A DNA stretch of 64,000 bases from Paenibacillus aceris. Lineage in GTDB: Bacteria; Bacillota; Bacilli; Paenibacillales; NBRC-103111. Under the pieces are notes generated by a model, which was given only the letters and a program-made list of their open reading frames with translations, made no database searches and was not told where the DNA came from. Location: positions 1 to 64,000 of the forward strand of contig NZ_JAGGKV010000005.1 in assembly GCF_017874035.1 (NCBI RefSeq). Direction: 5' to 3'. Made by a program: the position numbers and the translations under genes. Shown here piece after piece: positions 33,997 to 44,300 of the stretch (the first letter of the stretch is position 1; every line of letters begins with the position of its first letter).

Positions 33997-35112
33997 ATGA
34001 AAAAGTACTTTTTCTCAATCGCGGTTGTTATTATCCTCTTATTGATGACCGGGTGTTGGGATCAAGATCTGTTAAAAAATGCTCGTTTGATTTACGGAGC
34101 AGGTTTTGATCTCGCACCGAATGGAAAGCTTCTATCCACCTTTGTCATACGGGATATGGCTGGAAGCGAACAACAGAGTCCCAAAAACGATATTATTTAT
34201 ACGGACAGTAATACGATACTAGAAGGGCGTGATAAAATAGATGATAAGATCTCACGGTTTCTTCGAGGTTACAGAAATAGGATTATTCTCATTGGAGAGG
34301 AACAAGCAAAGCAAGATATTTATCCGATCCTTGATAATATTTACCGTGATCCCAAGAGCGCTTTAAATGCGAGGATCGGAGTGGTGCAAGGGAAGGCGTC
34401 AGACTTACTTTCCCTTAAAAAAGTAGGGAACGTCTTAATTGCAGAAGAAATTGACGAATTAATAAAGAGCAAAGAACTGACTACAAACGTTCCCAAAGTG
34501 ACCATAGAAACGATTTACCCTGTGATCATGGACCCTGGAGAAGACTTTGTTCTTCCATACCTCATGAAAAATGGGAAAAGAGTGGACGTTTCGCAAATCG
34601 CCATGTTTCATAAGCGTCAATTTACAGGGATTCTGAGCACGGATGAGTCTATCATGTATTTATTGTTGAATGACGACAAGGGGAAAGTGGCGAGATTCAC
34701 CCGAAAAATAAGTAAAGGTCATCAAAATGGTTATGATTTTTTAACATTTAATGTGAATAAATCGAAGCGGAATATGAAAATACTGACTCAATCAGGCGAG
34801 CAAATTACGGTTATGCTGGATTTAAAATGGAAGGTGAGTATCGTAGAATATCCGAAAAGTCACTTAGATGATAAAGATGTGGTTGCTCAATTAAACCAGT
34901 TCCTTTCTAAAGAGATGAATCTCTTGATAAACGAAACGATAAAAAAAATGCAAGATGCCCGCTGTGATGGACTAGGTATCGGCAGAAAACTCAGAGCGTA
35001 CCATCCGGATATTTGGAAGCAGCAAAAGGAAGACTGGGGGAGCAACTATCAAAAAGTACATTTTGTTCCTAAGATTCAGGTAGAAATTACGAAGAAAGGG
35101 ATTATAAACTAA
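33997..35112 (+). CDS. Ger(x)C family germination lipoprotein, second operon
   Basis: 371 residues, lipobox LLMTGC followed by WDQDLLKNARLIYGAGFD, the standard Ger(x)C opening. AAGGAGAGTG lies upstream of ATG, 5 nt after the B gene stop. Unlike the first operon there is no small fourth gene; a terminator follows directly. Confidence 0.92.
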   Translation: MKKYFFSIAVVIILLLMTGCWDQDLLKNARLIYGAGFDLAPNGKLLSTFVIRDMAGSEQQSPKNDIIYTDSNTILEGRDKIDDKISRFLRGYRNRIILIGEEQAKQDIYPILDNIYRDPKSALNARIGVVQGKASDLLSLKKVGNVLIAEEIDELIKSKELTTNVPKVTIETIYPVIMDPGEDFVLPYLMKNGKRVDVSQIAMFHKRQFTGILSTDESIMYLLLNDDKGKVARFTRKISKGHQNGYDFLTFNVNKSKRNMKILTQSGEQITVMLDLKWKVSIVEYPKSHLDDKDVVAQLNQFLSKEMNLLINETIKKMQDARCDGLGIGRKLRAYHPDIWKQQKEDWGSNYQKVHFVPKIQVEITKKGIIN

Positions 35113-35142
35113 GGATTGCTTCATGTTGAAGCAATCCTTTTC
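35111..35142. terminator. Terminator of the second ger operon
   Basis: AAGGATTGCTTC / GAAGCAATCCTTTT around a short ATGTT loop, then TCATTTT. It lies between convergent genes and may serve both strands. Confidence 0.88.
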
Positions 35143-35160
35143 ATTTTGCTTATTTGGATT

Positions 35161-35694
35161 TCACTTAAAATATTCCCCACGCTTCAGGGCATCGACAAAC
35201 TGCTGAAGCCATTCGTAGTAGGTTTGCCCATGCCGAAGTTTATATAAATCTTGAAGTGCAAGATGACGTTCCTGGTCTGTTATATGTTCGTCAAGAATCA
35301 TTTCTGTCAATTCAGGAAGAGCTTTATCAATGGCTTCTGTCATTACATTGATTTCACGCTGGAGCTTGTGTGTGAAGAAATTTTGAAACGCAAGGAAGAA
35401 ATCGACCTCTGCAGCATACAGTTCTTTTCGCTCCTGTTTTTCTTCTAGCTTTTTCACCATTTGGGATTCTACCAATGATCTAACCGCATAGCTCATGTTA
35501 CTTTTACTCATATTCATTCGAATTTTCATCTCATCGAGAGTCATCGGCCGATTCTCAAAGAACATAATCCCGTACAATTGACCGGATGAATGAGTTGCTC
35601 CGTACAAATCCATCGTTTCTGCAATAGCATCAATGATGTCTTGTCTGATGCGTCCCCTTTGTTCTGATGCGTGATTTTCTTCTTTTTGGGACAT
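35161..35694 (-). CDS. GbsR-like MarR-type transcriptional repressor
   Basis: 177 residues matching the GbsR/OpuAR family: AETMDLYGATHSSGQLYGIMFF, then PMTLDEMKIRMNMSKSNMSYAVRSL (winged HTH) and the C-terminal helix TYYEWLQQFVDALKRGEYF. GbsR proteins repress glycine-betaine synthesis and uptake genes and respond to choline-like molecules. ATG 35694 has AAGGAAGTGA upstream; GTG 35706 overlaps it. It is divergent from the phosphonate-type transporter operon. An 18-bp palindrome at 35872 in the shared region, repeated at 41168, is its likely operator (inference). Confidence 0.88.
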   Translation of the reverse strand: MSQKEENHASEQRGRIRQDIIDAIAETMDLYGATHSSGQLYGIMFFENRPMTLDEMKIRMNMSKSNMSYAVRSLVESQMVKKLEEKQERKELYAAEVDFFLAFQNFFTHKLQREINVMTEAIDKALPELTEMILDEHITDQERHLALQDLYKLRHGQTYYEWLQQFVDALKRGEYFK

Positions 35695-35846
35695 TAGAAT
35701 ATTCACTTCCTTATTCCTGATCGACTGATAGATTCAATAGATTTTGTTTGAATTACATATATTATAGCAAAAACACTTGAGATAGAAGAGGAAAATGAAT
35801 TTGAATTTGTGCTTTTACATAATCTTAATGTCGAGTTTACGTTCGG

Positions 35847-35878
35847 TTGACACGAAAAAGTCATTCTAAGTGTACAAT
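35847..35878 (+). promoter_or_regulatory. Possible promoter of the importer operon
   Basis: TTGACA (35847-35852) and TACAAT (35873-35878) are separated by 20 bp, longer than ideal. The -10 overlaps the palindrome at 35872, which would let a repressor block it. Confidence 0.35.
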
Positions 35879-35889
35879 AAAAATTGTAC
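35872..35889. promoter_or_regulatory. Palindromic operator GTACAAT-AAAA-ATTGTAC
   Basis: A perfect 7-bp inverted repeat with a 4-nt centre, lying between the GbsR-like gene and the importer operon. It agrees at 15 of 18 positions with the palindrome at 41168-41185, including all five outer bases on each side. Confidence 0.7.
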
Positions 35890-35993
35890 GAATTAATTAT
35901 TCGGAAATGATTAGCAACAAAATCTAAATGATTCAAAAAAAAATGAATTTTTTAGATTCTCAAAACTTTGATGACGGGAAAAGGGGACTAACA

Positions 35994-37088
35994 ATGAAAA
36001 CGAATTTGAAATCACTTGCGTCTATGTTACTTATTACAGGTTTATTGGCAGGATGCGGCACAGCAAAGCCGGTAAGTACAGCTCAAAACAGCAGCCAACC
36101 GAGCCCGGTAACAACAGCTTCAGCTAACAAACCAGCAGAAATCACCGTATATTCCGCAATGGAAGAAGAACAAATTAAAACCTATCTTACTTCATTTAAG
36201 TCTCAGAATCCTACGATTAAAGTGAACATTGTTCGTGATTCGACAGGGATCATGACAGCCAAGCTAATTGCAGAGAAAGAAAATCCTCAAGCCGACGTCA
36301 TTTGGGGATTGGCAGCAACAAGCTTGCTTGTTATGGATGATCAAAAAATGTTGGAACCTTATGCCCCCAAAGGTGTCGATCAGGTGCTCCCTGAATTTAA
36401 AGATAAATCGAGCGTTCCCAAATGGGTCGGAATTGACATCTGGGAGACTGCTATCATAGTCAACAAGGTGGAGATGGAAAAGCGGCACCTGGCCATTCCC
36501 CAATCTTACGAGGATCTGGCTAAACCGGAATACAAAGGATTAATCGCTATGCCAAATCCTGCATCCTCGGGTACGGGATACTTAACCGTTAATGCACTTA
36601 TGCAACTGTACGGCAAAGATAAAGCGTGGACTTTTATGGACAAGCTGCATGAAAACATGATGGTGTATACCCATTCTGGATCCAAACCGGCGAAAATGGC
36701 AGCTTCAGGAGAAGCTCCGATCGGTATCTCATATGGATACAGCGGCATCCTGGAGAAGAAAAAAGGGTCCCCGATTGAAGTCATTTTCCCGAAGGAAGGA
36801 TCAGGTTGGGATATGGAAGCAAATGCATTAGTGAAAAAGAAAGACATTAAGCCGGAAGCGAAGTTGTTCTTGGATTGGGCGATTAGCGCTGAGCCGATGA
36901 AGGAATACAATAAAAACTACGCTATCTTAAGTATTAAACAAGAAGCCAATAAAATTCCTGATGGCTACAGTAAAGATCCGGTATCGCAATTAACCAAGCT
37001 GGATTTGTACCAAGCTGCTAGAGACCGTGAATCAGTGTTAGGTGAATGGTCACAAAAATACGATTCCAAATCGGAGCCAAAAAAGTAG
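35994..37088 (+). CDS. 2-aminoethylphosphonate-type ABC transporter substrate-binding lipoprotein
   Basis: 364 residues with lipobox LLAGCG, a Ser/Pro/Thr-rich linker and an iron/phosphonate-type binding fold. The blocks IVRDSTGIMTAKLIAEKENP, QADVIWGLAATSL, MPNPASSGTGYL, YTHSGSKP and PIGISYGYSG follow the pattern of the putative 2-aminoethylphosphonate-binding family (PhnS2 type). ATG 35994 has AAAAGGGG upstream; the frame to 35928 is not supported. It captures the ligand for the ATPase and fused permease downstream. Phosphoethanolamine, a close analogue, is an alternative ligand (inference). Confidence 0.8.
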   Translation: MKTNLKSLASMLLITGLLAGCGTAKPVSTAQNSSQPSPVTTASANKPAEITVYSAMEEEQIKTYLTSFKSQNPTIKVNIVRDSTGIMTAKLIAEKENPQADVIWGLAATSLLVMDDQKMLEPYAPKGVDQVLPEFKDKSSVPKWVGIDIWETAIIVNKVEMEKRHLAIPQSYEDLAKPEYKGLIAMPNPASSGTGYLTVNALMQLYGKDKAWTFMDKLHENMMVYTHSGSKPAKMAASGEAPIGISYGYSGILEKKKGSPIEVIFPKEGSGWDMEANALVKKKDIKPEAKLFLDWAISAEPMKEYNKNYAILSIKQEANKIPDGYSKDPVSQLTKLDLYQAARDRESVLGEWSQKYDSKSEPKK

Positions 37089-37101
37089 ATGGTGGATTAC
37101 A

Positions 37102-37128
37102 GCGGGATGCCGATGTTCGGCATCCTGC
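37102..37128 (+). other. Intra-operon hairpin after the binding-protein gene
   Basis: GGGATGCCGA / TCGGCATCCT with a 3-nt loop and no T-run. Such stem-loops between a binding-protein gene and its permease or ATPase genes commonly stabilise the upstream mRNA, giving excess binding protein. Confidence 0.6.
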
Positions 37129-37177
37129 CCACTTTAAGATTTGGTTTGGGTAAATTCGTAATAAAGGGGCACGTGTC

Positions 37178-38212
37178 ATGAAACAAGGATATTTATCGGT
37201 GCACAACCTTTCCAAGCACTTTGGGAAGCAAACTGCGCTGCAGGATATAAATTTAGATATTCATCAACATGAATTCATCTGTCTGTTAGGGCCAAGCGGA
37301 TGCGGGAAAACAACATTGCTGCGCATCCTTGCGGGTTTGGAAAAAGCGGATAGGGGCCATTTGACCATTGGGGGAAAAGATATCACCTCTGTACCGGCTG
37401 GCAAACGGAACTTCGGCATGATGTTTCAATCGTATGCTCTATTTCCTAATCTATCGGTTTCCGAGAATATTGCGTACGGACTTCGCAATCGATTAACCAA
37501 GTCTCAAATCGCAGATCGCGTGGACGAGCTGCTAGGATTAGTGGAATTAGTGGAACAGCGCCATAAAGTACCCTCACAATTATCGGGGGGCCAACAGCAG
37601 CGGGTAGCTCTTGCGCGAGCGCTCGCATTTTCACCGGATTGTTTGTTGCTGGATGAGCCATTATCCGCTCTTGATGCAAAGGTTCGTGTCAAGCTGCGGC
37701 GTGAAATTTGCCGCCTGCATAAACAATTCGGCATGACGACAATTATGGTGACGCACGATCAGGAGGAAGCTTTAACGATGGCTGATCGCATTGTCGTTAT
37801 GAACCAATCGCGAATCGTTCAAATCGGCACCCCGAATGAAGTCTATGAACGTCCGAATAGCCCTTTTGTTGCCGATTTTATTGGAGCGGTCAGCTTTATC
37901 GAAACGGATAATAGGAAACAAGGAAACCCTATACTGGCTATCCGTCCAGAGCATGTTCAATTGGTTCGGGAAGATCATGAGAAAGGCAGACATGGAATCG
38001 TACGGGAAATTGAATATCGAGGGACACACTATCGCATGGTTCTAGAATTATTGGATCATCAGGATTTCCCGCTTATGCAATTTCTTACCGTTGATCTGCC
38101 AACGCAAGCTATGGTGACTTTTAACATCAGACTAAATCATAAGATAACATTTAACTTGCTGCCTGAACACGTTATCAGGTTTGATACGGTATCTGATATT
38201 GCAGTTGGGTGA
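37178..38212 (+). CDS. ABC transporter ATP-binding protein (2-AEP/PotA type)
   Basis: 344 residues: Walker A GPSGCGKTT, Q loop FQSYALFPNLSVSENIAYGL, signature LSGGQQQRVALARAL, Walker B CLLLDEPLSALD, His switch MVTHDQEEAL, and a TOBE-like C-terminal domain (~240-340, including ILAIRPEHV). It energises the importer formed with the fused permease downstream and binding protein upstream. AAAGGGG lies 8 nt before ATG. Confidence 0.92.
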   Translation: MKQGYLSVHNLSKHFGKQTALQDINLDIHQHEFICLLGPSGCGKTTLLRILAGLEKADRGHLTIGGKDITSVPAGKRNFGMMFQSYALFPNLSVSENIAYGLRNRLTKSQIADRVDELLGLVELVEQRHKVPSQLSGGQQQRVALARALAFSPDCLLLDEPLSALDAKVRVKLRREICRLHKQFGMTTIMVTHDQEEALTMADRIVVMNQSRIVQIGTPNEVYERPNSPFVADFIGAVSFIETDNRKQGNPILAIRPEHVQLVREDHEKGRHGIVREIEYRGTHYRMVLELLDHQDFPLMQFLTVDLPTQAMVTFNIRLNHKITFNLLPEHVIRFDTVSDIAVG

Positions 38213-38225
38213 GGAGGTGAATGGC

Positions 38226-39926
38226 ATGGATACTTGGTTAAAACGAATACGACCGAATGTTAACGAATGGAGTAAAAACAGTTTTATTTTATTAATGACA
38301 ATCGCCTTAATTTTTACGATTCTAATGCCGCTTGGTGAACTCTTGATCAAAGCCGTTAGCAATCAAGAAGGAAATTTTGTCGGACTCGCTAATTTTGCCA
38401 AATATTTCTCTACACCGACGCTTGTAGCTTCATTATGGAATTCAATTAAAGTTTCATTGATTACGACCATAGTCGCTGTGACGCTCGGATTCGGATTTGC
38501 TTATGCGCTTGAGAGAAGCGGCATCCGAGGGAAATGGTTCTTTCGTTCCGTAGCTCTGCTTCCGCTTTTTGCTCCTTCGATGCTGCACGGATTAGCATTA
38601 ATCTATTTGTTTGGGAATCAAGGACTTATTTCAACGGGGTTTTTCGGTCTGCTGCCTGAATTTCGAATTGAGCTTTACGGGCAGACCGGGATTGTTCTTT
38701 CCGAAATTTTATATACCTTTCCGCAAGCATTTCTCATCCTCTCGGTTGCTTTTGCGAGTTCGGATTATCGGTTATATGAAGCAGCAGAGACGCTGGGTGC
38801 GTCAAAATGGCGTACTTTTTGGACGGTAACTGTACCAGGTACCAAGTTTGCGCTCATTAGCACGGTTTTTGTTTGTTTTGTCTTGACATTTACAGACTTT
38901 GGAGCACCTAAGGTTGTAGGAGGACAATACAATGTTCTTGCAACCGATTTGTTCAAGCAAGTGATTGGTCAACAGAATATGCAAATGGGGGCTGCCGTCG
39001 GTGTACTGTTGTTGATTCCGGCCGTGATTTCGTTTGTCATAGACCGAATTTCACAGCGGAAACAGAGCGGGTGGCTTAGCGCAAAATCAATGCCATATCG
39101 AATTGAAGCAAACAAGCTGCGCGACGTCCTTTTATTCATGCTTTGTTCGGTTGTATCAGCTGCCATTCTAAGCATTATTCTTGTGGCTCTCTATGGATCA
39201 ATAGTGAAAGTATGGCCTTATAACTTACAGCTCTCTTTGTCCCATTATGATGGTTTTCTTGACGGAGCGGGACCGTTTGTGAACAGTTTGATCATTTCGA
39301 CTGGTGTTGCGCTGATTGGCAGTGTAGTAACCTTCCTATTTGCCTATCTCATTGAAAAATCTCGCGGTTATGCAATATTGCGAAATAGCGCTTATTTTCT
39401 GTCCATGCTGCCGCTTGCATTGCCGGGACTGGTACTAGGTCTCATCTATGTATTCTTCTTTAATAATCCGAACCAACCCTTGCATGGGCTGTATGGGACC
39501 ATATGGATCATGATTATATGTAATATTGTACATTTTTATTCAGTTTCATTTTTAACGATGACCTCGGCGCTAAAAAAGCTGGATAGCGAGTTCGAGGCCG
39601 CATCAGAAACGATGAATGTACCCTGGTATAAGACTCTTGTCAGGGTAACGGTGCCCATGTCATTGCCGTGTATTTTGGAGATTTGTATGTATTATTTTAT
39701 CAACAGTATGGTGACGGTGTCGGCAATCATCTTTTTGTATGCGCCAGACTTGAAACCTGCTGCCGTGGCGATTGTTAACATGGAGGACTCAGGTGATATT
39801 GCTCAGGCGGCAGCCATGTCGCTGCTAATCATACTGGCTAACCTGATTATGCGAACAGTTGTCATGTTAACGTCCGGAAGGATGCGTCGGCGAACGGAAG
39901 CATTATTGGTTAGGAAAGATAGTTAG
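38226..39926 (+). CDS. Fused two-domain ABC permease (2-AEP/iron type)
   Basis: 566 residues with about twelve membrane segments in two homologous halves, each with an EAA-type loop (YEAAETLGASKWRTFWTVTVP in the first, FEAASETMNVPWYKTLVRVTVP in the second). The fused form is the usual architecture of putative 2-aminoethylphosphonate permeases and of ferric permeases. ATG 38226 has AGGAGGTGA 5 nt upstream; the frame to 38181 would overlap the ATPase gene and lacks a ribosome binding site. Confidence 0.9.
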   Translation: MDTWLKRIRPNVNEWSKNSFILLMTIALIFTILMPLGELLIKAVSNQEGNFVGLANFAKYFSTPTLVASLWNSIKVSLITTIVAVTLGFGFAYALERSGIRGKWFFRSVALLPLFAPSMLHGLALIYLFGNQGLISTGFFGLLPEFRIELYGQTGIVLSEILYTFPQAFLILSVAFASSDYRLYEAAETLGASKWRTFWTVTVPGTKFALISTVFVCFVLTFTDFGAPKVVGGQYNVLATDLFKQVIGQQNMQMGAAVGVLLLIPAVISFVIDRISQRKQSGWLSAKSMPYRIEANKLRDVLLFMLCSVVSAAILSIILVALYGSIVKVWPYNLQLSLSHYDGFLDGAGPFVNSLIISTGVALIGSVVTFLFAYLIEKSRGYAILRNSAYFLSMLPLALPGLVLGLIYVFFFNNPNQPLHGLYGTIWIMIICNIVHFYSVSFLTMTSALKKLDSEFEAASETMNVPWYKTLVRVTVPMSLPCILEICMYYFINSMVTVSAIIFLYAPDLKPAAVAIVNMEDSGDIAQAAAMSLLIILANLIMRTVVMLTSGRMRRRTEALLVRKDS

Positions 39927-39961
39927 TTTTCACCTACATGAGAACCTCAGGAGCGATGGGA

Positions 39962-40756
39962 ATGCCAAAATTAATGATTAACAAGAGAAGTTATTCTGTA
40001 AAGGGGGTTTTATTTGATAAGGATGGTACACTACTCGATTTTATAAGTCTTTGGGGATATTGGAGCGAGTCGTTATACCGGAATTATTCAAGTAAAGTCT
40101 TGGCTGTTGCAAAGGACGGGATCATCGATCCCATTTCGGATTTGTGGGGAACGGTTCATGATGCTGCCGGGCATATGACGGATTATAGCAGAAACGGTCC
40201 ACTCGCCATGGGATCGATTGGCGATTTGCTTGCTATATTAGCATGGCAAGGCTACCGGCTAGGACTCCCTTGGAGTGAATCTATGCGGATAGCAAGGGAA
40301 AGTAAGCGTTTGGCGGATGAAGAAATGGAACAGGTTCGCCCCGCTTATCCGCTGCCGGGAGTTATGGACTTTCTGAGGCAATGCCATGATCAAGGAATGC
40401 CAATGGGCATTGTAACGGCTGATGAGACGGCGGATGCAGAAAAACATTTGCAGTGGTTGGGCATTCGCCAGTTTTTTAAAGTTATTGTCGGGAACGATCT
40501 GGTAAAACAGGGAAAGCCTTTTCCCGAAATGGTACATAAGGCATGCTTAGAGCTTGGATTAGCACCAAATCAAGTGGCCTTGATTGGGGATACCAACAGC
40601 GACATGCAGATGGGGAGATCTGCAGGGGTTGCAGCCACAATAGGGGTAATGATGAATCATGCTGCAAGGTCTGGCGACTGCTGGCTCAATGACGCGAGTG
40701 TGCTCATCTCATCGTACGCTGAACTTCACTTGGAGGAATCCACAGATGAAGGGTGA
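39962..40756 (+). CDS. HAD-superfamily phosphatase
   Basis: 264 residues with all four HAD motifs: I LFDKDGTLL (nucleophile and acid/base Asp), II VTADET, III the Lys in KQGKPFPEMV, IV IGDTNSDMQM. The helical cap is inserted after motif I (C1-type), as in Gph-like phosphatases. The cap shows no recognisable Schiff-base lysine block of phosphonoacetaldehyde hydrolase, so simple phosphate-ester hydrolysis is more likely. In this operon it could dephosphorylate the imported compound. The ATG 39962 is chosen for the AGGAG 9 nt upstream. It overlaps the SMR gene by 11 nt. Confidence 0.85.
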   Translation: MPKLMINKRSYSVKGVLFDKDGTLLDFISLWGYWSESLYRNYSSKVLAVAKDGIIDPISDLWGTVHDAAGHMTDYSRNGPLAMGSIGDLLAILAWQGYRLGLPWSESMRIARESKRLADEEMEQVRPAYPLPGVMDFLRQCHDQGMPMGIVTADETADAEKHLQWLGIRQFFKVIVGNDLVKQGKPFPEMVHKACLELGLAPNQVALIGDTNSDMQMGRSAGVAATIGVMMNHAARSGDCWLNDASVLISSYAELHLEESTDEG

Positions 40757-41087
40757 GAGTGGTTTGGGATGGATCCTTTTAATACTTGCCATTCTCTTTG
40801 AATTATCGGGTACGACGTCAATGAAGCTATCCGAAGGTTTTACCCGATTTTGGCCATCTATATTGATGTTTGTTTTATACGGCTGCAGTTTTACCCTGCT
40901 TAACTTTGCTCTGACCTACATTGAAGTTGGAGTTGCGTATGCGATTTGGTCAGGCGTCGGTATTGTTCTAATTACATTGGTAGGATTTGTGCTTTTCAAG
41001 GAAACATTTAATATAACCCAATTAGCTTGGACGGTGCTCATTGTTGTTGGTGTTATCGGCTTGAAGTTAAGCAGTAAGGCTCATTGA
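40746..41087 (+). CDS. SMR-family small cation exporter
   Basis: 113 residues with four membrane helices and the essential Glu in helix 1 (ILAILFELSGTTSMKLSEGF), typical of QacC/EbrAB-type small multidrug-resistance proteins. The family exports quaternary ammonium or guanidinium compounds and works as a dimer. It is the last gene of the GbsR-linked operon, overlaps the phosphatase gene and has GGAGG upstream. In this context an amine product of metabolism is a plausible substrate (inference). Confidence 0.9.
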   Translation: MKGESGLGWILLILAILFELSGTTSMKLSEGFTRFWPSILMFVLYGCSFTLLNFALTYIEVGVAYAIWSGVGIVLITLVGFVLFKETFNITQLAWTVLIVVGVIGLKLSSKAH

Positions 41088-41392
41088 TGTGGCGGATTAC
41101 AGCCTTATGTTTACAATAAATAAACCCGCATTTTACATGCAATTAACCTATAGATTGCAAATTCATTGTACAGTAAATTTTGTACAGATATGAAATGGCA
41201 GATTTTTTGGGGCCAAAAATATAAATGTAAAAAATTCCTTGAACGTAAGTCACAGGGTTGAGCGAATTTTTGGGAGGTGGTGCTTACGGATTGAAATGGC
41301 CGTTATTTATCGCATCAGACTTTGGTGAGTACTTAATTTATAAGCTTTTTGAACAGATCCTAAAAAAAACTAAAGCATGGAGGTTTTCTGTA
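41088..41392 (+). promoter_or_regulatory. Regulatory region of the metallophosphoesterase gene
   Basis: About 300 bases without a convincing gene. It contains the palindrome at 41168 and the ribosome binding site GGAGG (41379-41383). A weak in-frame extension to 41258 exists but shows no signal-peptide features. Confidence 0.55.
41168..41185. promoter_or_regulatory. Palindromic operator, second copy (GTACAGTAAATTTTGTAC)
   Basis: Outer arms GTACA / TGTAC match those at 35872-35889 exactly; overall 15 of 18 bases agree. It lies 208 nt before the start of the metallophosphoesterase gene, suggesting shared control by the GbsR-like protein. Confidence 0.65.
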
Positions 41393-44300
41393 GTGAAAAG
41401 AGTTATATCTTTTACCCTCGCATCAATGATGTTAATCGGTACGTTATCGAACACCGCAGTAAATGCAGAGAGTGACGTGATAAATGCCAGCCCCCTTATG
41501 GCATCGATTAAATTCGATAATAATTTAGAAGATGATGCAAATCAGGGGCATTCGTTGATAGCTCATGGAAATTATAGTTATGTAGACGGTGTATTACCCG
41601 GAACCAAAGCTCTGCACGTAGAAAGCGGAAACGGCAATTATGTCAGTACGACACAAAGCTTGAATGTTGGGAATGACAGTTTTACCACATCCTTCTGGTA
41701 TAAGGGAGATACTAAGGATAATCAGGTCATATTATCGAACAAGGATTTTAGTAAGAGCTCTAACGCAGGCTGGGCGATTTATACATCAAACAATTCGGTC
41801 AATATGAATTTAGGATTCCCGACCACATCAGTAAAATTCGGGCGCGACACGTTTAATGCTTCCGCTTGGCGTTACGTGACATTTGTTGTAGACAGAGATA
41901 AAATGCTCGGGTCGTTATATATTGATGGTTACGAAATGGCTGAAACTTCGCTGGGGGTCGGAACTTTAGATACATCGAACCCATTAAATATAGGTAGCGA
42001 CGGAGTGGGCGGCAATGGTGGTAATTCATTCGATATCGCCGATCTGAAGGTTTGGAGAGGTGCACTAAGCAGTGATGCAGTTCAAGCTAGTTATAATGGT
42101 TACGGTTTAAATAAAGTAGATATGAAGGCACTTAACGACACAATATCAGAAGCAAATACAATAGTAGCAGGCGGTCTCGGCAGCGGCTTCAGCCAAACCG
42201 ATTTTGATTATTTGAAAAAGGTTTTGAATACGGCATCTGGGGTTGCAACAACGCAAAAAGTAAAATTATATACACAGGAAACCATCAATTATTACGAACG
42301 CGAACTAAACAACGCCATATTCATCTATCAAAAAAGCAATAAAACATTAACTCCCGCCGATTTAAATATAGCGGATAGCAGCGATCCGGAAATCAGTAGT
42401 AATCCCGCAACAATCGCGCGCGTGGAAGCAGATTATCGAAAAGCACTGAAAGTATTCCCGCAGGCAGACGTATTGGTGCAGCCTGGCGACATTACCGGCG
42501 GTAACAATGCCAATGAATATGTGTGGATGGGTGAGCTTACAAAAGTTTACAATAAACTTAAAGCTGAGGGCTTATTTAACACTACAAAGTTATATATTGT
42601 AAAAGGCAACCATGATATGAACGGCACCGAAAATTTAATACCTGTCGGTACGGCGGGCGCGTGGAACGATTCAACGAATTCGTATGATAACGATTTTTAT
42701 AACAGTGCTTATAGAGTAAAAATAAAAGGATATAATTTGATTGGTTTTGATGCAAATATTAACAGCAGTAGCACGGTGGGAAAAGCTAAGGATTACCTCA
42801 ACCAAATTAAAAGTGAAGCGGATTATGATCCAACAAAACCCATATTTGCAATGTCTCACTACCCGATAAGCGGAACCGTGTGGGGATCGGCATGGAGCAG
42901 CGGTGCAAGTAATAATTTCGGTAAATTTATTGCCGACAACAATTTTTCGCAGGTGTTCTATATGTCAGGTCATACGCAATACGACCCGACTGACGAACGT
43001 TCTCTCTATCAAGGTACGGCTTCGTTTCTCGATTCCGGCGGTTCGAACTACTCCAGTTATCAAGATGACGGTCCGTTCGGTGGATACATAGAAGGCTCGT
43101 ATGGAAGCTATCATACCACACCTCGTATCTCCAATTTCATAGAGGTGTACGGTACAAAATTGATCCTCAAACAGTATAATTTAGCTACAGATGAATTTGT
43201 AAGTATACCTCGTGTAGTCAACGTTGGCGAAGGCAAAGATGCCTTTACCTATAGCAAGAGCGATACAAGAGATCTCATAGCTCCGCAGCTTGATGAGGGT
43301 AGTATTAAGGTCGATTACTTGGACTTCATTAACAACGAAGTTGGTTTTACACTAAAGCAAGCAACTGACAATGTGCGCAATTTGGAATATAATATTCAGC
43401 TTATCAATAAGCTCACGGGGAAAGTGGACAAATCGTTTAACAGCCTTTCGTATCCGATGGACAAACCATACGATGTATACAGGCAATATAAGTTTACAGG
43501 TTTGTCGCCGGCTACTCCATATATAATCAGGGTATTCGCCGACGATTCCATGTATAACCGTTCGTCGCAGGACATTGAGATTATGGCTCACGATGTTAAT
43601 TTAAACAGCATCACTGTGCCTTCTGATGTAACAGATGTGGCATTCGGAGCGGCAAAGACAGCGAACGGCCTTGGATTGCCAAAGACAGTATCCTTGGTTA
43701 CCGATGCATTCAGGGTGGATGCCAATGTGACATGGAATGTAGATGCTTCAAACTATGATCCCAATGTAAAGACTCCACAGACCTTCAAGGTAAATGGAAC
43801 TGTAACTTTGCCAACTATAGTAGCAAATCCCAACGACGTGCCTTTGACAATAAGCATTAGAGTAACTGTAAATAAGTTCTCAGTGCCGACCGCTAACGCT
43901 ACCGCTACCGCTTCATCAAATTTCAATAACAATTATACTCCCAACAAAGTGATCGATGGTATCAAAGGGGGACAACCAGGTGTTGGCGAATGGGCGTCCA
44001 ATGGAGAACAGAATCCATGGATCCAAGTGAATTGGCCGACGAATCAAACGATCAACAAGATTACCTTCTATGATCGGGCAAACTCAAGCGACTGGGCGCA
44101 AGGCGGAACGCTTACCTTCAGCGACGGAAGCACTTTAACGGTTTCAGGAATCCCGAATGACGGGAGCGGTTATTCTGTATATTTCCCTGCCAGGAAGGTG
44201 ACATGGGTCAAATTCCAGATATCCGGTAATAGTGGGGGAAATAACGGTTTGTCGGAAATGGAATTTTCGTGGATTGTTCCGGATGGTGTACCTTTGAAAC

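Noticed and set aside
35847..35878. Treating TTGACA...TACAAT as a certain promoter for the importer operon.
   Set aside because: The 20-bp spacer is too long for confidence; it is reported only as a possibility.
39962..40756. Annotation of the HAD protein as phosphonoacetaldehyde hydrolase (PhnX) because of the 2-AEP-type importer.
   Set aside because: The cap region shows no recognisable Schiff-base lysine block of PhnX and no PhnW gene accompanies it; the motifs fit an ordinary phosphatase.
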